This document shows positions 47,880 to 56,047 of a stretch of 64,000 nucleotides of DNA, in pieces. Origin of the DNA: Burkholderiales bacterium (GTDB taxonomy: Bacteria; Pseudomonadota; Gammaproteobacteria; Burkholderiales; SG8-41); NCBI GenBank assembly GCA_030684405.1, contig JAUXYA010000015.1, positions 1 through 64,000 of the forward strand, given 5' to 3'. Both the position numbers and the translations under genes were made by a program. The notes under the pieces are model-generated. The model was not told the DNA's origin, did no database searches, and was given only the letters and a program-made list of their open reading frames with translations. How positions within the stretch are numbered: the stretch's first letter is position 1; every line of letters begins with the position of its first letter.

Positions 47880-48590
47880 TCAGGCGCCCAATTCATCCGC
47901 CAGTTCACCAAAGTTACTGGCGACAACGTCCCAGTCTTCGGCCGCCTTGAGGTTAGTCTGCTGTGCCGGGCCGTATTCGGTGGGACGCAGCACAAAGCCG
48001 GTACGCATGCCGTGGCTGCGCGCATGTTTCAGGTCGTCGTTGTGCGCGGCGACCATCATCACTTCATGCGGTTTACAGCCGAGCAGTTCTATGGCGCCGA
48101 GATAGATTTCGGGATCGGGCTTGAAGTGGCGAAAGACCTGGCCGCAGAGGATCACGTCCCAGGGCAGGCCGCCGTGTTTTGCCATGTTGGCGAGCATGTC
48201 CACGTCGCCGTTGGACAGTGTCGAGATCAGGAATTTTTTCTTCAGGCGCTGCAGGCCCGCGACCGCATCGGGCCAGGGCAGCAGGCGGTGCCAGACGCGG
48301 TTGATGTGCTGCAGTGAGGCCTCGTCCAGTTTGTCGAGGCCGTATCGCGGTGCCATCTCATTCAGCGCCCGGCGGTAGATGCCGTCGATCGTGGTCCACG
48401 GCCATTCGGCCTTGCGCACCTTGGCCATGCCCGGCTTGTAAGCGGTTTTCCATTCATCGGTGAAGGCCGCCCAGTCGGTGTCGAGCCCGCGCGTGCGACC
48501 CCAGGCGGAAAGATCGTTAATGATGCTGCTGCGCCAGTCGACCACCGTGCCGAAGGTGTCGAAAGTCAGCGCCTTGATTCCGGTAATCAT
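47880..48590 (-). CDS. HAD hydrolase, type II haloacid dehalogenase-like
   Basis: The 236-residue protein starts MITGIKALTFDTFGTVVDWR with the HAD nucleophile Asp, followed by LISTLSNGDVDMLA and HFKPDPEIYLGAIELLG and VAAHNDDLKHARSHGM. This is the fold of (S)-2-haloacid dehalogenase. The substrate is not established and annotation by family alone over-predicts dehalogenation. Its start codon overlaps the AT-rich 18-mer copy B. A GNAT gene precedes it on the same strand. Confidence 0.9.
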   Translation of the reverse strand: MITGIKALTFDTFGTVVDWRSSIINDLSAWGRTRGLDTDWAAFTDEWKTAYKPGMAKVRKAEWPWTTIDGIYRRALNEMAPRYGLDKLDEASLQHINRVWHRLLPWPDAVAGLQRLKKKFLISTLSNGDVDMLANMAKHGGLPWDVILCGQVFRHFKPDPEIYLGAIELLGCKPHEVMMVAAHNDDLKHARSHGMRTGFVLRPTEYGPAQQTNLKAAEDWDVVASNFGELADELGA

Positions 48591-48606
48591 ATAAGTACTT
48601 GTTTTT
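48589..48606. repeat. AT-rich 18-mer, copy B
   Basis: ATATAAGTACTTGTTTTT, exactly the reverse complement of the copy at 34740-34757, spans the HAD start codon and the end of the GNAT gene. Confidence 0.6.
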
Positions 48607-49105
48607 AAACAGTTTTTCCGGGTTCTCTCGACGCCGCGTGTTGCTGCAGGTCGCGGCGCATGCGAATGGCCGGCTCGATGTTCTGGTAATAGCCGTTGAT
48701 GTACTGTTGATGCCTGAAGCCGAGAGTTTCATAAAAGCTGCGCGCCGCGAAATTGTTGGCGCGCATTTCAACGGTGAAGTGGTCGATGCCGGCGGTGAGT
48801 GCGGATTCGATCAGCCAGTCAATCATTGCCACGCCGATGCCGTGACGCTGGTGAGCGGGCTTGACCGCGAACAGTGAAAGGTGGGCGCGGGTGTCACCGA
48901 ACTCGGTGATCGCAAAGCCGGCGGTGCGGCCCCGGATGTCCGCGACCAGCACGCAGGTTTCACGGGCACGCAGCGCGCGCGCGACTCGCGTCGGATGCCA
49001 GGTCCAGCCGCGCAGACCGACTTCGATCAGGCAACGCGACATCACGGCGATTTCCTGGATGTCGCCGTTCTCGGCCAGTCGCAATCGGTAAGGGGTTACG
49101 GGCAT
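48605..49105 (-). CDS. GNAT-family N-acetyltransferase
   Basis: The M at MPVTPYRLRLAENGDIQEIA gives 166 residues. Motif A of the acetyl-CoA site is visible as VKPAHQRHGIGVAMIDWLI, followed by FTVEMRANNFAARSFYETLG and the typical GFRHQQYINGYY. It resembles RimI-like enzymes, but the target (ribosomal protein, amine, antibiotic) cannot be told. It precedes the HAD gene. Confidence 0.9.
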   Translation of the reverse strand: MPVTPYRLRLAENGDIQEIAVMSRCLIEVGLRGWTWHPTRVARALRARETCVLVADIRGRTAGFAITEFGDTRAHLSLFAVKPAHQRHGIGVAMIDWLIESALTAGIDHFTVEMRANNFAARSFYETLGFRHQQYINGYYQNIEPAIRMRRDLQQHAASREPGKTV

Positions 49106-49196
49106 GCGGTGTCGGGTTCCTGCGCTGCAGTGTAGCGCAATCGCTGGCATGCGATTCCCGATGTTCACTTCATAGAGGGCGTCACCCTCCGCAGCC

Positions 49197-49754
49197 TCAG
49201 GCCTGTTTCGGGATGAACTTAAGCGCTACGCCGTTGTTGCACCAGCGCTGCCGCGTCGGCAGTGGTCCGTCCTCGAACACGTGGCCGTGGTGTCCGCCGC
49301 AGCGGACGCAGTGATACTCAATGCGCGGCGAGAACAGCAGGTAGTCCTTCTTGGTGCCGAACACGCCGGGGATGGTCGTGAAGAAGCTCGGCCAGCCGGT
49401 GCCGGACTCGTATTTCATCTCGGAAGTGAACAGCGGCAGGTCGCAGCCGGCACAGGCATAGATGCCGGGGCGTTTCTCGGCATTGAGCGGGCTGGTGCCG
49501 GCGCGTTCGGTGCCTTCCTCGCGCAGCACCTTGTACTGGACGGCGTCGAGGCGCTTGCGCCACTGGTCCTTGGGCAGTTTCAGCAGCTCGGTGGGCTGCG
49601 GCGCCTTGAAGCTGGCAGCCAGCAGTGCACGCCAGTTTTTCTGCATGCCCTCGATATCTTTCATCGTCATGGCCTGCGCGGCCTGCACCGTGCGCAACAG
49701 CGACGTGCCGAAAACAGTCAGTAACAGTCCCTGCAAAAATCCGCGTCGTTTCAT
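49197..49754 (-). CDS. msrB: Exported methionine-R-sulfoxide reductase B
   Basis: The 185-residue protein has a Tat-like signal (MKRRGFLQGLLLTVFGTSLL) and the MsrB domain: YKVLREEGTERAGTSPLN, YACAGCDLPLF and CVRCGGHHGHVFEDG (four zinc cysteines), and QRWCNNGVALKFIP with the catalytic cysteine. It repairs oxidised methionine residues in the periplasm. Periplasmic MsrB with a Tat signal is less usual than the cytosolic form. It is divergent from the quinone reductase gene. Confidence 0.95.
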   Translation of the reverse strand: MKRRGFLQGLLLTVFGTSLLRTVQAAQAMTMKDIEGMQKNWRALLAASFKAPQPTELLKLPKDQWRKRLDAVQYKVLREEGTERAGTSPLNAEKRPGIYACAGCDLPLFTSEMKYESGTGWPSFFTTIPGVFGTKKDYLLFSPRIEYHCVRCGGHHGHVFEDGPLPTRQRWCNNGVALKFIPKQA

Positions 49755-49928
49755 GAGTGTTCTCCTGTGCCCTTCAGACCGCCGGCGTTACGGAAGATTC
49801 CGCGGCAGGGGTGGTTTGCCAAGGACAGTTCTGCAATCAGTCGCCGCATTCCGGCATTCCTTACACGGCAGCCGGAAGGCGATAACCGATGGGCGATAAT
49901 TCCGGCTGGCCGTGAATGGTATCCCGCA

Positions 49929-50927
49929 ATGAAAAGCATACAGATCCACCGCTATGGCGGTCCCGAAGTCCTGCAGCGTGTCGATGCGCCGATGCCCGAA
50001 GTCCTGCCTGGCACGGTTCTGGTTCGTGTCCGTCACGCCGGGATCAATTTTATGGACATTCATACCCGGCAGGGCAAATACGCGAAATCGCGGACCTATC
50101 CGGTGCGCCTGCCCTGCACGCTGGGCATGGAGGGCGCGGGCGAGGTGCTTGCGCTGGGCGATGGCGTGTCCGGGCATCGCGTCGGCGATCGCGTGGCCTG
50201 GTGCATTGTCTGGGGCAGTTATGCGGAATATGCGGTGGTGCCGGCGTGGCAGGCGGTGAAGCTGCCGGATGCATTGCCGCTGGATCTCGCCGCAGTATCG
50301 GTATTCCAGGGTTACACCGCGCACTACCTCGCGCATGATGTAGGCCGCCTCGCGTCGGGCAAAAGCTGCCTGGTGCACGCCGCCTCCGGCGGCATCGGTC
50401 AAATACTCATCCAGTTGGCAAAACGTTCCGGCGCGCGCGTGCTGGCGACCACCAGTTCCGCCTCCAAGGCGGCGATCGCCCGTAGCCGCGGTGCGGAGCA
50501 GGTGTTCCTTTACGACGACGGCCGTTTTGCCGACGCCGTGCGCGCGGCCACCGGCGGGCAGGGTGTCGATGTGGTCTTCGATTCCATCGGCAGGACGACG
50601 CTGCGCGACAGCTTCCGCGCGACGCGCACACGCGGCCTCGTCGTCAACTACGGCAATGTCTCCGGTTCAGTGGACGACCTCGATCCGCTCGAACTCGGTG
50701 AAGCGGGTTCACTGCTGCTGACCCGGCCGCGACTCGCTGATCATCTGCGCGATGCAGCGGAAATACGCCGCCGTGCTGACGATATCTTCAGCGCACTGCT
50801 CGAGGGTTCGCTGTGCATAGACATCGCCGGACGTTACACGCTGGACAATGTCGAGGAAGCGCATGCCGCCTATGAACAACGCCGGATGGTCGGCAAGCCG
50901 GTGCTGGATGTATCAATAAATTATTGA
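49929..50927 (+). CDS. Quinone oxidoreductase / zinc-free MDR protein
   Basis: The ATG MKSIQIHRYGGPEVLQRVDA gives 332 residues of the NADPH:quinone reductase branch of the MDR superfamily: GINFMDIHTRQGKY, LGMEGAGEVLALG, VFQGYTAHYLA and the coenzyme motif VHAASGGIGQILIQLAK. No zinc ligand cysteines are seen. It may reduce quinones or enones during oxidative stress. It converges with the bufferin operon, whose DoxX gene ends 12 nt away. Confidence 0.92.
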   Translation: MKSIQIHRYGGPEVLQRVDAPMPEVLPGTVLVRVRHAGINFMDIHTRQGKYAKSRTYPVRLPCTLGMEGAGEVLALGDGVSGHRVGDRVAWCIVWGSYAEYAVVPAWQAVKLPDALPLDLAAVSVFQGYTAHYLAHDVGRLASGKSCLVHAASGGIGQILIQLAKRSGARVLATTSSASKAAIARSRGAEQVFLYDDGRFADAVRAATGGQGVDVVFDSIGRTTLRDSFRATRTRGLVVNYGNVSGSVDDLDPLELGEAGSLLLTRPRLADHLRDAAEIRRRADDIFSALLEGSLCIDIAGRYTLDNVEEAHAAYEQRRMVGKPVLDVSINY

Positions 50928-50939
50928 TTTAATTGATAA

Positions 50940-51413
50940 TTACTTGATCCCGAGGCGCTGGTCCATGGTCCAGTTGCCGCCGCCGCGTCCGATCAGGTAG
51001 AGCATCGGCACCGCCCAAGTCAGGTGTGTGGGCCAGGCATCGGGATAGACGAAGAACTGGATCACCGCGGTCATGCCGAGCAACGCGACCGCTGACAATC
51101 GCGTCAACAATCCAAGCACCAGCAGGATCGGGAACAGGTGTTCGGCATAAGTGGCCATGTAGGCTGCAAATTCCGGTGGTAGCAGCGGCACTTTGTAGTC
51201 TTCCTCGAACAGCAGGAAGGTCGTGTCCTTGATGCTCAGCACGCCGTCGACCTTGGTGCGCGCCGAATAAAAGAAAATCGCGGCAACGGCGATTCGTGAC
51301 GATAGCGCGATGAGGTTATGGCCGATGTAAGCCCCAAGTTGATCGGCGATGCGGTTCCACAGGCCGATGATTCCGGTGGCAGGTGTGTCTGTCACGGTGG
51401 TTGCAAGATTCAT
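50940..51413 (-). CDS. DoxX family membrane protein of the bufferin operon
   Basis: The 157-residue protein has four hydrophobic segments ([68 protein letters not shown]) and the DoxX features YSARTKVDG and GGGNWTMDQ. DoxX proteins often accompany DUF2282/DUF692/DUF2063 genes and probably support membrane redox or secretion of the modified peptide. It is last in the five-gene run, 30 nt after the DUF2063 gene. Confidence 0.92.
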   Translation of the reverse strand: MNLATTVTDTPATGIIGLWNRIADQLGAYIGHNLIALSSRIAVAAIFFYSARTKVDGVLSIKDTTFLLFEEDYKVPLLPPEFAAYMATYAEHLFPILLVLGLLTRLSAVALLGMTAVIQFFVYPDAWPTHLTWAVPMLYLIGRGGGNWTMDQRLGIK

Positions 51414-51443
51414 GGTGTTTTCTCCGTTTTGTCTGAATGGGCT

Positions 51444-52220
51444 TTATTGCTCTTCGCTGCGGATGCTGCTGAACGCGCCGGCGTCGAGCAGGGTGGTAAT
51501 CAATCGGGACAGATCGGTGTTGCGATCGACGTCGAGGGCTGCCTGTGTGGCTTCGGCTATCGTGCCGCCAGCGGCGCAGCTGTCGAGGAACGCGCATCCC
51601 GCCTGATCCAGCGCGCGCCAGATCACTGTATCGCGCGGCCGGGTCAGCAAGGCGCCCTCTGCGCGCCAATCGATATCGATTTCGTCCTCTGCATCGGTGC
51701 GGTTGCGCGACCAGATGGTCCAGACGGGCGCTTCCGCGCACCAGACCCAGCGCGCCGCGGCATGCGGTTGCAGGCGCATGCGGTAAAAATTCCCTTCGGC
51801 GAGCTGTGCGATGGAGGCGGGACTCAGCCGATCCTCGGTAGCCGCGACATGGGCCTCGGTCCAGCAACGGTCGAGCCGTGCAACACCGGGCAGATAGGGC
51901 AGTTCAGCGGCCGGCTCGAAATGCGCGAGGAAATCGGCGAAGTCCGCACCGTAACCGAGCAACATCGGCAATCCCGGCAGCGTATTGCGCGCGTAAACCG
52001 CAGCGGCGGCACGCATCCATTCGTCGCCGACCAAGCGGTTCACCGCGGGGTAATTGGCCTGGAGCGCATCGATGCAGGCCTTGGCTACCGTGTTCCGGTA
52101 GACCGCGAAGGCCGGTTGCCTGACCAGTGCAGCCATTGCCGGAAGCGGGGCTTCGTCGACAGCGATCAGCGCGTGAGCGAAATCATCCTGGAAACGGCTG
52201 AGGGCGCCCGGCGCGATCAT
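51444..52220 (-). CDS. bufC: DUF2063 (BufC-like) partner protein
   Basis: The 258-residue protein begins MIAPGALSRFQDDFAHALIA and has the DUF2063 features FAVYRNTVAKACIDALQANY, GDEWMRAAAAVYAR, and ELPYLPGVARLDRCWTEAHV, followed by a C-terminal domain. In bufferin-type systems this subunit binds the precursor and delivers it to the MNIO enzyme. Its start codon overlaps the bufB stop as TGATG, so the two are translationally coupled. Confidence 0.93.
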   Translation of the reverse strand: MIAPGALSRFQDDFAHALIAVDEAPLPAMAALVRQPAFAVYRNTVAKACIDALQANYPAVNRLVGDEWMRAAAAVYARNTLPGLPMLLGYGADFADFLAHFEPAAELPYLPGVARLDRCWTEAHVAATEDRLSPASIAQLAEGNFYRMRLQPHAAARWVWCAEAPVWTIWSRNRTDAEDEIDIDWRAEGALLTRPRDTVIWRALDQAGCAFLDSCAAGGTIAEATQAALDVDRNTDLSRLITTLLDAGAFSSIRSEEQ

Positions 52221-53059
52221 CAGGCAACCTCCGCCAGCGATTCCTGCAGCACGGCGGCTGCGCGGTCACGTTCGGCCAACAGCAGGTCGAAGGCCGGCAG
52301 ATTGTCGTCGCGTTCGATCAGTGTCGGCCGCGCCCCGATGCGGCGGACCAGGCGTTCATAAAGTGCCCAGACGGCCGGCGCCACCGGCGCGTCATGCGAA
52401 TCGACCAGCAGCGCGGCGCCGAGATTGGGGTCCTGCGAGTGGCCGGCGAGGTGGATTTCCATGACGGCATCGCCCGGGAAGGCATCGATATAATCTGCCG
52501 CGGAGTAAACCATGTTGTGCGCGCTGACATGGACGTTGTTGACGTCGAGCAGCAACCCGCAACCGCTGCGGCGCGCCAGTTCCCGCAGAAAATCGGTTTC
52601 GCTCCAATCGTGACCGTTGAGTTTCAGGTAATGCGATGGGTTTTCAATGGCGATGCGACGCTGCAATGCATCCTGCGTGCGCGCAATGTTGTCGGCGATG
52701 CGCGCCAGTGCTTCGGTGCTGCGCGGGAAGGGCAGCAGGTCGGGGTGGTAGGCGCCGCGCCAGGTTGACCAGGCCAGGTGTTCTGACACCAGCGCCGGTT
52801 CGACGCGCCGCGCCAGCTCCGCCAGCCGCCGCAGATGCGCCGCATCGGGTTCGGTATCTGCGGCCAGCGACAGGGCGACACCGTGCAATGAGATCGGGTG
52901 TTTGCCGCGGATTGCTTCCAGCCATGCCAGCCGCGGACCGCCGGCAACCATGTAATTTTCGGGGTGCACCTCGAACCACAACCCCGCCGAACCGCAATCG
53001 AGTGCGGCATCAAAATGCTGCGGCTTCAATCCCAGCCCGGCGGTGAGGAATGTGGTCAT
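52220..53059 (-). CDS. bufB: DUF692 multinuclear iron peptide-modifying enzyme (MNIO, BufB)
   Basis: The 279-residue TIM-barrel-like enzyme has the conserved metal/catalytic residues of DUF692: H59 (SLHGVALSL), E93-H94 (SEHLAW), E139-N140 (IENPSHYL), D172 with N174-N175 (LLDVNNVHVSAHN), E201 and H203 (EIHLAGHS) and D220-H222 (DSHDAP). MNIO enzymes oxidise cysteines of RiPP precursors, for example into 5-thiooxazole. It lies 33 nt after the DUF2282 precursor gene and is coupled to bufC, so it should modify that peptide. Confidence 0.95.
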   Translation of the reverse strand: MTTFLTAGLGLKPQHFDAALDCGSAGLWFEVHPENYMVAGGPRLAWLEAIRGKHPISLHGVALSLAADTEPDAAHLRRLAELARRVEPALVSEHLAWSTWRGAYHPDLLPFPRSTEALARIADNIARTQDALQRRIAIENPSHYLKLNGHDWSETDFLRELARRSGCGLLLDVNNVHVSAHNMVYSAADYIDAFPGDAVMEIHLAGHSQDPNLGAALLVDSHDAPVAPAVWALYERLVRRIGARPTLIERDDNLPAFDLLLAERDRAAAVLQESLAEVA

Positions 53060-53092
53060 GGTTGCGAGATGCTGGTTGGCGACTACGCGTTC

Positions 53093-53368
53093 TTACATTG
53101 CTTTCAGTGAGCCGTTGCCTTTCGGGGTCTTGATGCCGGTGCAGGTGCCCTTGGCGACATATTTCCATGCATTGGCCTGGTAATCGACCTTTGACGTGCC
53201 TGCGCAACTAGTGCCGGGACCGGCGCCGCAGTCGTTCTTGCCGGCCATCGAGATGCCGTAGCATTTTTCCTTTTCGCCCTTGGCGGCGCTCTTGTCCTGG
53301 GCTATGGCGGCGCCGGAAACCAGTGCGGCAAGGGTGATGGCGGTGATGGCGAGGGATTTCGAGTTCAT
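53093..53368 (-). CDS. bufA: Bufferin-type RiPP precursor (DUF2282)
   Basis: The 91-residue protein has a signal peptide ([20 protein letters not shown], cleavage near AIA/QDK) and a small mature part with four cysteines at residues 36, 47, 55 and 76 in [17 protein letters not shown] and KGTCTG, the DUF2282 pattern. In bufferins, cysteines are modified to thiooxazoles by DUF692 enzymes and the exported product binds copper. Here the precursor directly precedes bufB and bufC. A GTAACC-N16-CGAACT promoter lies 89 bp upstream of its start. Confidence 0.95.
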   Translation of the reverse strand: MNSKSLAITAITLAALVSGAAIAQDKSAAKGEKEKCYGISMAGKNDCGAGPGTSCAGTSKVDYQANAWKYVAKGTCTGIKTPKGNGSLKAM

Positions 53369-53456
53369 TGCGTGTACTCCTTCTGTAGGGTGTTATGGAC
53401 TTGTTCCGCCGCCCGCGGCGACCCGGAAAGGCGCCGCCGCGAACGGTCTGCTGGTT

Positions 53457-53484
53457 AGTTCGGACTGGAGTCGCCGGTGGTTAC
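53457..53484 (-). promoter_or_regulatory. ECF-type promoter upstream of the bufferin precursor
   Basis: On the minus strand GTAACC (53484-53479), a 16-nt spacer and CGAACT (53462-53457) match the two other promoters of this region and the -35/-10 class used by SigF-like ECF factors. Expected transcript start is near 53450, about 80 nt before bufA. Confidence 0.82.
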
Positions 53485-53508
53485 AACAAGCCGGAGAAAA
53501 TTTTCAGA

Positions 53509-53814
53509 TCACTCCACGGCTTCTTGCCCTGAGCTGGGAAACACGCTGCTGAGGACGCCGGCGTAGCGGTTCTCCAGGTTGCGCGGCGTGCTCCGTTCGG
53601 CGTATGCGCCGCCTGCTTCGTGTCCTTCTTGCCCTGCCGAAGGGAATGTAGAACCGGTGAGCGCTGCGGCCCCGCTTCCCGCGGGCAGCGGGGCGTTAAC
53701 CGACAGGCCGTAGCCTTCATCGGCAGCCGAGGGGAAGGGCGACGCTGCGTGGACGCTGCCGGCGACGGCGAGCAGGGCGGTGACGGCGGCTGCGGACAGA
53801 TTGTGCTTGAACAT
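53509..53814 (-). CDS. Secreted peptide with three FPS repeats, in the bufferin locus
   Basis: The ATG behind AGGAG gives 101 residues: signal peptide MFKHNLSAAAVTALLAVAGS with cleavage near VHA/ASP, then a low-complexity mature part with three repeats FPSAADEG (27-34), FPSAGQEG (57-64) and FPSSGQEA (92-99). It contains no cysteine, so it is not itself an obvious substrate for thiooxazole formation. It is first in the strand order, ahead of bufA, and has its own copy of the ECF promoter. I know no family with this exact layout. Function unknown. Confidence 0.75.
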   Translation of the reverse strand: MFKHNLSAAAVTALLAVAGSVHAASPFPSAADEGYGLSVNAPLPAGSGAAALTGSTFPSAGQEGHEAGGAYAERSTPRNLENRYAGVLSSVFPSSGQEAVE

Positions 53815-53873
53815 GATGAAGGTCTCCTGTTTGGGTTTTGCCGGCAACGGGGATGTCGTCCGGTGTGCAAGGT

Positions 53874-53901
53874 AGTTCGGGTCCGTGCGACAAATGGTTA
53901 C
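53874..53901 (-). promoter_or_regulatory. ECF-type promoter for the FPS-repeat peptide
   Basis: GTAACC (53901-53896), 16-nt spacer, CGAACT (53879-53874) on the minus strand. It places the transcript start about 50 nt upstream of the peptide's ATG. Confidence 0.82.
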
Positions 53902-53944
53902 GAAATCGTGTAAGAATCCGCCGGAAATATTTTTTCACCGGCCT

Positions 53945-53972
53945 GTAACCAAATCCTTTCCAGCCACGAATA
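53945..53972 (+). promoter_or_regulatory. ECF-type promoter of the sigma factor gene (autoregulation)
   Basis: GTAACC (53945-53950), 16-nt spacer, CGAATA (53967-53972) on the plus strand. A start near 53979 would leave only about 9 nt before the GTG of the sigma gene, so the message may be nearly leaderless. Confidence 0.78.
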
Positions 53973-53987
53973 GAAAGTGAATGCGGC

Positions 53988-54542
53988 GTGAACGAGCGGG
54001 AAACACAATTGCGGGATTTGCTGGTTCGCGGGCTGGGCGGAGATGCGTCGGCGTACCATGTTTTCCTGAAAGACCTGAGCACGCATCTGCGGGGTTTTCT
54101 CAGGGTGCGCCTGGCCCGGCTGCCGGATGATGTGGAAGACCTGGTGCAGGAGACCCTGTTGGCCGTGCACAACCAGCGCCACACTTATGACCTGGACCAG
54201 CCGCTGACGGCGTGGATCCATGCCATCGCGCGTTACAAGCTGGTGGACCTGCTGCGGCGGCGCGCCGGGCGCGAGATGCTTAATGATCCGCTGGATGACG
54301 AATTGGAAGTATTTGCGGTGTCCGACCATGACGCAGCCGATGCCAGGCGCGACCTTGGCAAACTGCTGGAACAACTGCCCGAACGGCAACGCCTGCCGAT
54401 TGTGCACATGAAGCTCGAGGGGCTGTCAGTGGCCGAGGCCGCGCGTGCTACCGGCATGTCCGAAGCTGCAGTCAAGGTGGGCGTGCACCGCGGATTGAAG
54501 GCGCTGGCGGAATTGATAAGGAGTGGCCATGAAAACGGATGA
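53988..54542 (+). CDS. ECF sigma factor of the SigF type
   Basis: The 184-residue protein has sigma region 2 ([40 protein letters not shown]) and region 4 ([40 protein letters not shown]). It begins at GTG. The gene for an NrsF-like membrane anti-sigma overlaps its end by 14 nt, and three promoters of one sequence class surround it, so it should control itself, the FPS peptide and the bufferin operon. SigF/NrsF pairs in alphaproteobacteria respond to heavy metals. Confidence 0.94.
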   Translation: MNERETQLRDLLVRGLGGDASAYHVFLKDLSTHLRGFLRVRLARLPDDVEDLVQETLLAVHNQRHTYDLDQPLTAWIHAIARYKLVDLLRRRAGREMLNDPLDDELEVFAVSDHDAADARRDLGKLLEQLPERQRLPIVHMKLEGLSVAEAARATGMSEAAVKVGVHRGLKALAELIRSGHENG

Positions 54543-55167
54543 TCTGATTGCGATGCTGGCAAACGACGCGGACGCGGTCGCGCCGCAGGTCTGGCGGCAA
54601 CGTTACCTGATGGCCATGTCCGCAGGTCTTGCCGGCGCGGTGCTGCTGATGCTGAGCCTGCTCGGTATTCGTTCGGACATCGCCGCTGCCGCACAGCTCC
54701 CGATGTTCTGGGTGAAGCTCGCATTTCCGGCAGCGCTGGCTACGGGAGCACTGCTGGCCGCGCTGCGGCTGTCCCGCCCCGGGATCGCCCTGGGGCGCGT
54801 CGGTACCTTGCTCGCGGCGCCGGTGCTGGCCATCTGGGTATTGGCGGGGTTGGCGCTGCTGCGTGCGCCGGAGGATGCGGCGATGCTGGTGTGGGGGGAG
54901 ACTTGGGCGGCCTGCCTGGTCAACGTGCCGCTCTTGTCAGTGCCGGCCTTTATCGCCCTGTTCATGGTCATGAAAACCTTGGCGCCGGTACGGCCAGTCG
55001 CAGCCGGCGCCGCAGCCGGACTGCTTGCCGGCTCGCTGGCGGCGATTATCTATTCACTGCATTGCCCGGAGCTGGCTGCCCCCTTCATCGGCCTCTGGTA
55101 CCCGCTGGGCATGCTGATCCCGGCCGCGGCCGGTGCAGCAATCGGTCCGCGTCTGCTGCGCTGGTAG
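54529..55167 (+). CDS. nrsF: NrsF-type (DUF1109) membrane anti-sigma factor
   Basis: ATG after AAGGAG gives 212 residues with an N-terminal cytoplasmic helix ([19 protein letters not shown]) and six hydrophobic segments, as in DUF1109. Two cysteines, C129 and C179, lie in or beside membrane segments 50 residues apart. Two conserved NrsF cysteines are linked to metal sensing in the Caulobacter protein. It probably holds the sigma factor at the membrane until metal stress releases it. Confidence 0.92.
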   Translation: MKTDDLIAMLANDADAVAPQVWRQRYLMAMSAGLAGAVLLMLSLLGIRSDIAAAAQLPMFWVKLAFPAALATGALLAALRLSRPGIALGRVGTLLAAPVLAIWVLAGLALLRAPEDAAMLVWGETWAACLVNVPLLSVPAFIALFMVMKTLAPVRPVAAGAAAGLLAGSLAAIIYSLHCPELAAPFIGLWYPLGMLIPAAAGAAIGPRLLRW

Positions 55168-55176
55168 GTGAGCGGC

Positions 55177-55881
55177 TCAGGCTGCAGTTTTATTTCTGCT
55201 TTTTCCAGCCTTGCCGGCGACCTGCTCCAGCGAGCGAATCGCTTCGTCTCGCGTTGCCTGCGACAGCGCTGCGGCGATTTGTTCAGCACCTTCTCCGTTG
55301 CCAGTCCTGATGGCGTCGAACAGCGCCTGCCACTGCCGGGCCGAGTACCGCCGGTGCTCGGCCGACGCCAGTGCGAGCCTCGTGTAACGGCTGGTCTGCA
55401 GCATCAGTGCAGCCAGTGTCGCGCGCAGCCAGTGGTTGCCGAGGCTTTCGGTGAACGTGCGGTTCACCTGCAGCGCGGTGCGCGTATAGGCTGCGGCGTC
55501 CTTGCCGGCGAGCTTCTGCAGCTGCGCAATGGGTTCGGTCACTTTTTCAAGCAGCGCAGCGCGCTGCGGATCCTCGGCGATCCAGCGCGCCCGCAGTCCG
55601 ACCAGCGCGGCACGCACCTGGTAGAGCTCGCGGATCTCGCGCACTGTGACGTCGGTAACCACTGCGCCGCGGTAGGGCAGGATGGTGATCAACCCGGCGC
55701 TCTGCAGCAGGCGCAGCGCGTCGCGTACCGGGCCGTGGCTGGAGCCGAACTCCTTCGACAGCACGGCTTCGACCAGACGCGAGCCCGGCGGATAGCGGCC
55801 GTCGATGATGCGGTCGGCGAGTCTGGCGGCGATTTTTTCGGGCAGGGTCTGATTCAGCCCGGCATCGCTGGATTCACTCAT
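55177..55881 (-). CDS. GntR-family regulator with FCD domain
   Basis: The 234-residue protein has the GntR helix-turn-helix (IIDGRYPPGSRLVEAVLSKE, SSHGPVRDALRLLQSAGLIT) and an FCD effector domain with helices carrying VREIRELYQVRAALVGLRAR and NRTFTESLGNHWLRATLAAL. FCD regulators bind small carboxylates through a metal. It is divergent from a TauD-type dioxygenase, with a palindrome in the promoter between them, so it probably represses that gene. Confidence 0.93.
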   Translation of the reverse strand: MSESSDAGLNQTLPEKIAARLADRIIDGRYPPGSRLVEAVLSKEFGSSHGPVRDALRLLQSAGLITILPYRGAVVTDVTVREIRELYQVRAALVGLRARWIAEDPQRAALLEKVTEPIAQLQKLAGKDAAAYTRTALQVNRTFTESLGNHWLRATLAALMLQTSRYTRLALASAEHRRYSARQWQALFDAIRTGNGEGAEQIAAALSQATRDEAIRSLEQVAGKAGKSRNKTAA

Positions 55882-55963
55882 TTATGCCTGTTTTCAAGGA
55901 GATAGCGACAATCCTGCCGCGCCGCGAGTATAACGCTGCAGCCATCTGCGGGAAACGATTATC

Positions 55964-55986
55964 GATTATTAATAATCCGGTATAAT
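55964..55986 (+). promoter_or_regulatory. Palindromic operator in the dioxygenase promoter
   Basis: GATTATTAATAATC (55964-55977) is a perfect 14-bp palindrome, and TATAAT follows at 55981-55986 as a -10 element. The palindrome therefore occupies the -35/-10 spacer, where a bound GntR dimer would block RNA polymerase. The -35 itself (ATTATC) is weak. Confidence 0.68.
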
Positions 55987-56047
55987 CTAGCGTCGCCTGC
56001 AGGAGAGTAAAGCAGGCCCGTAAAATCGATTTCGAGGAGAAACAACC

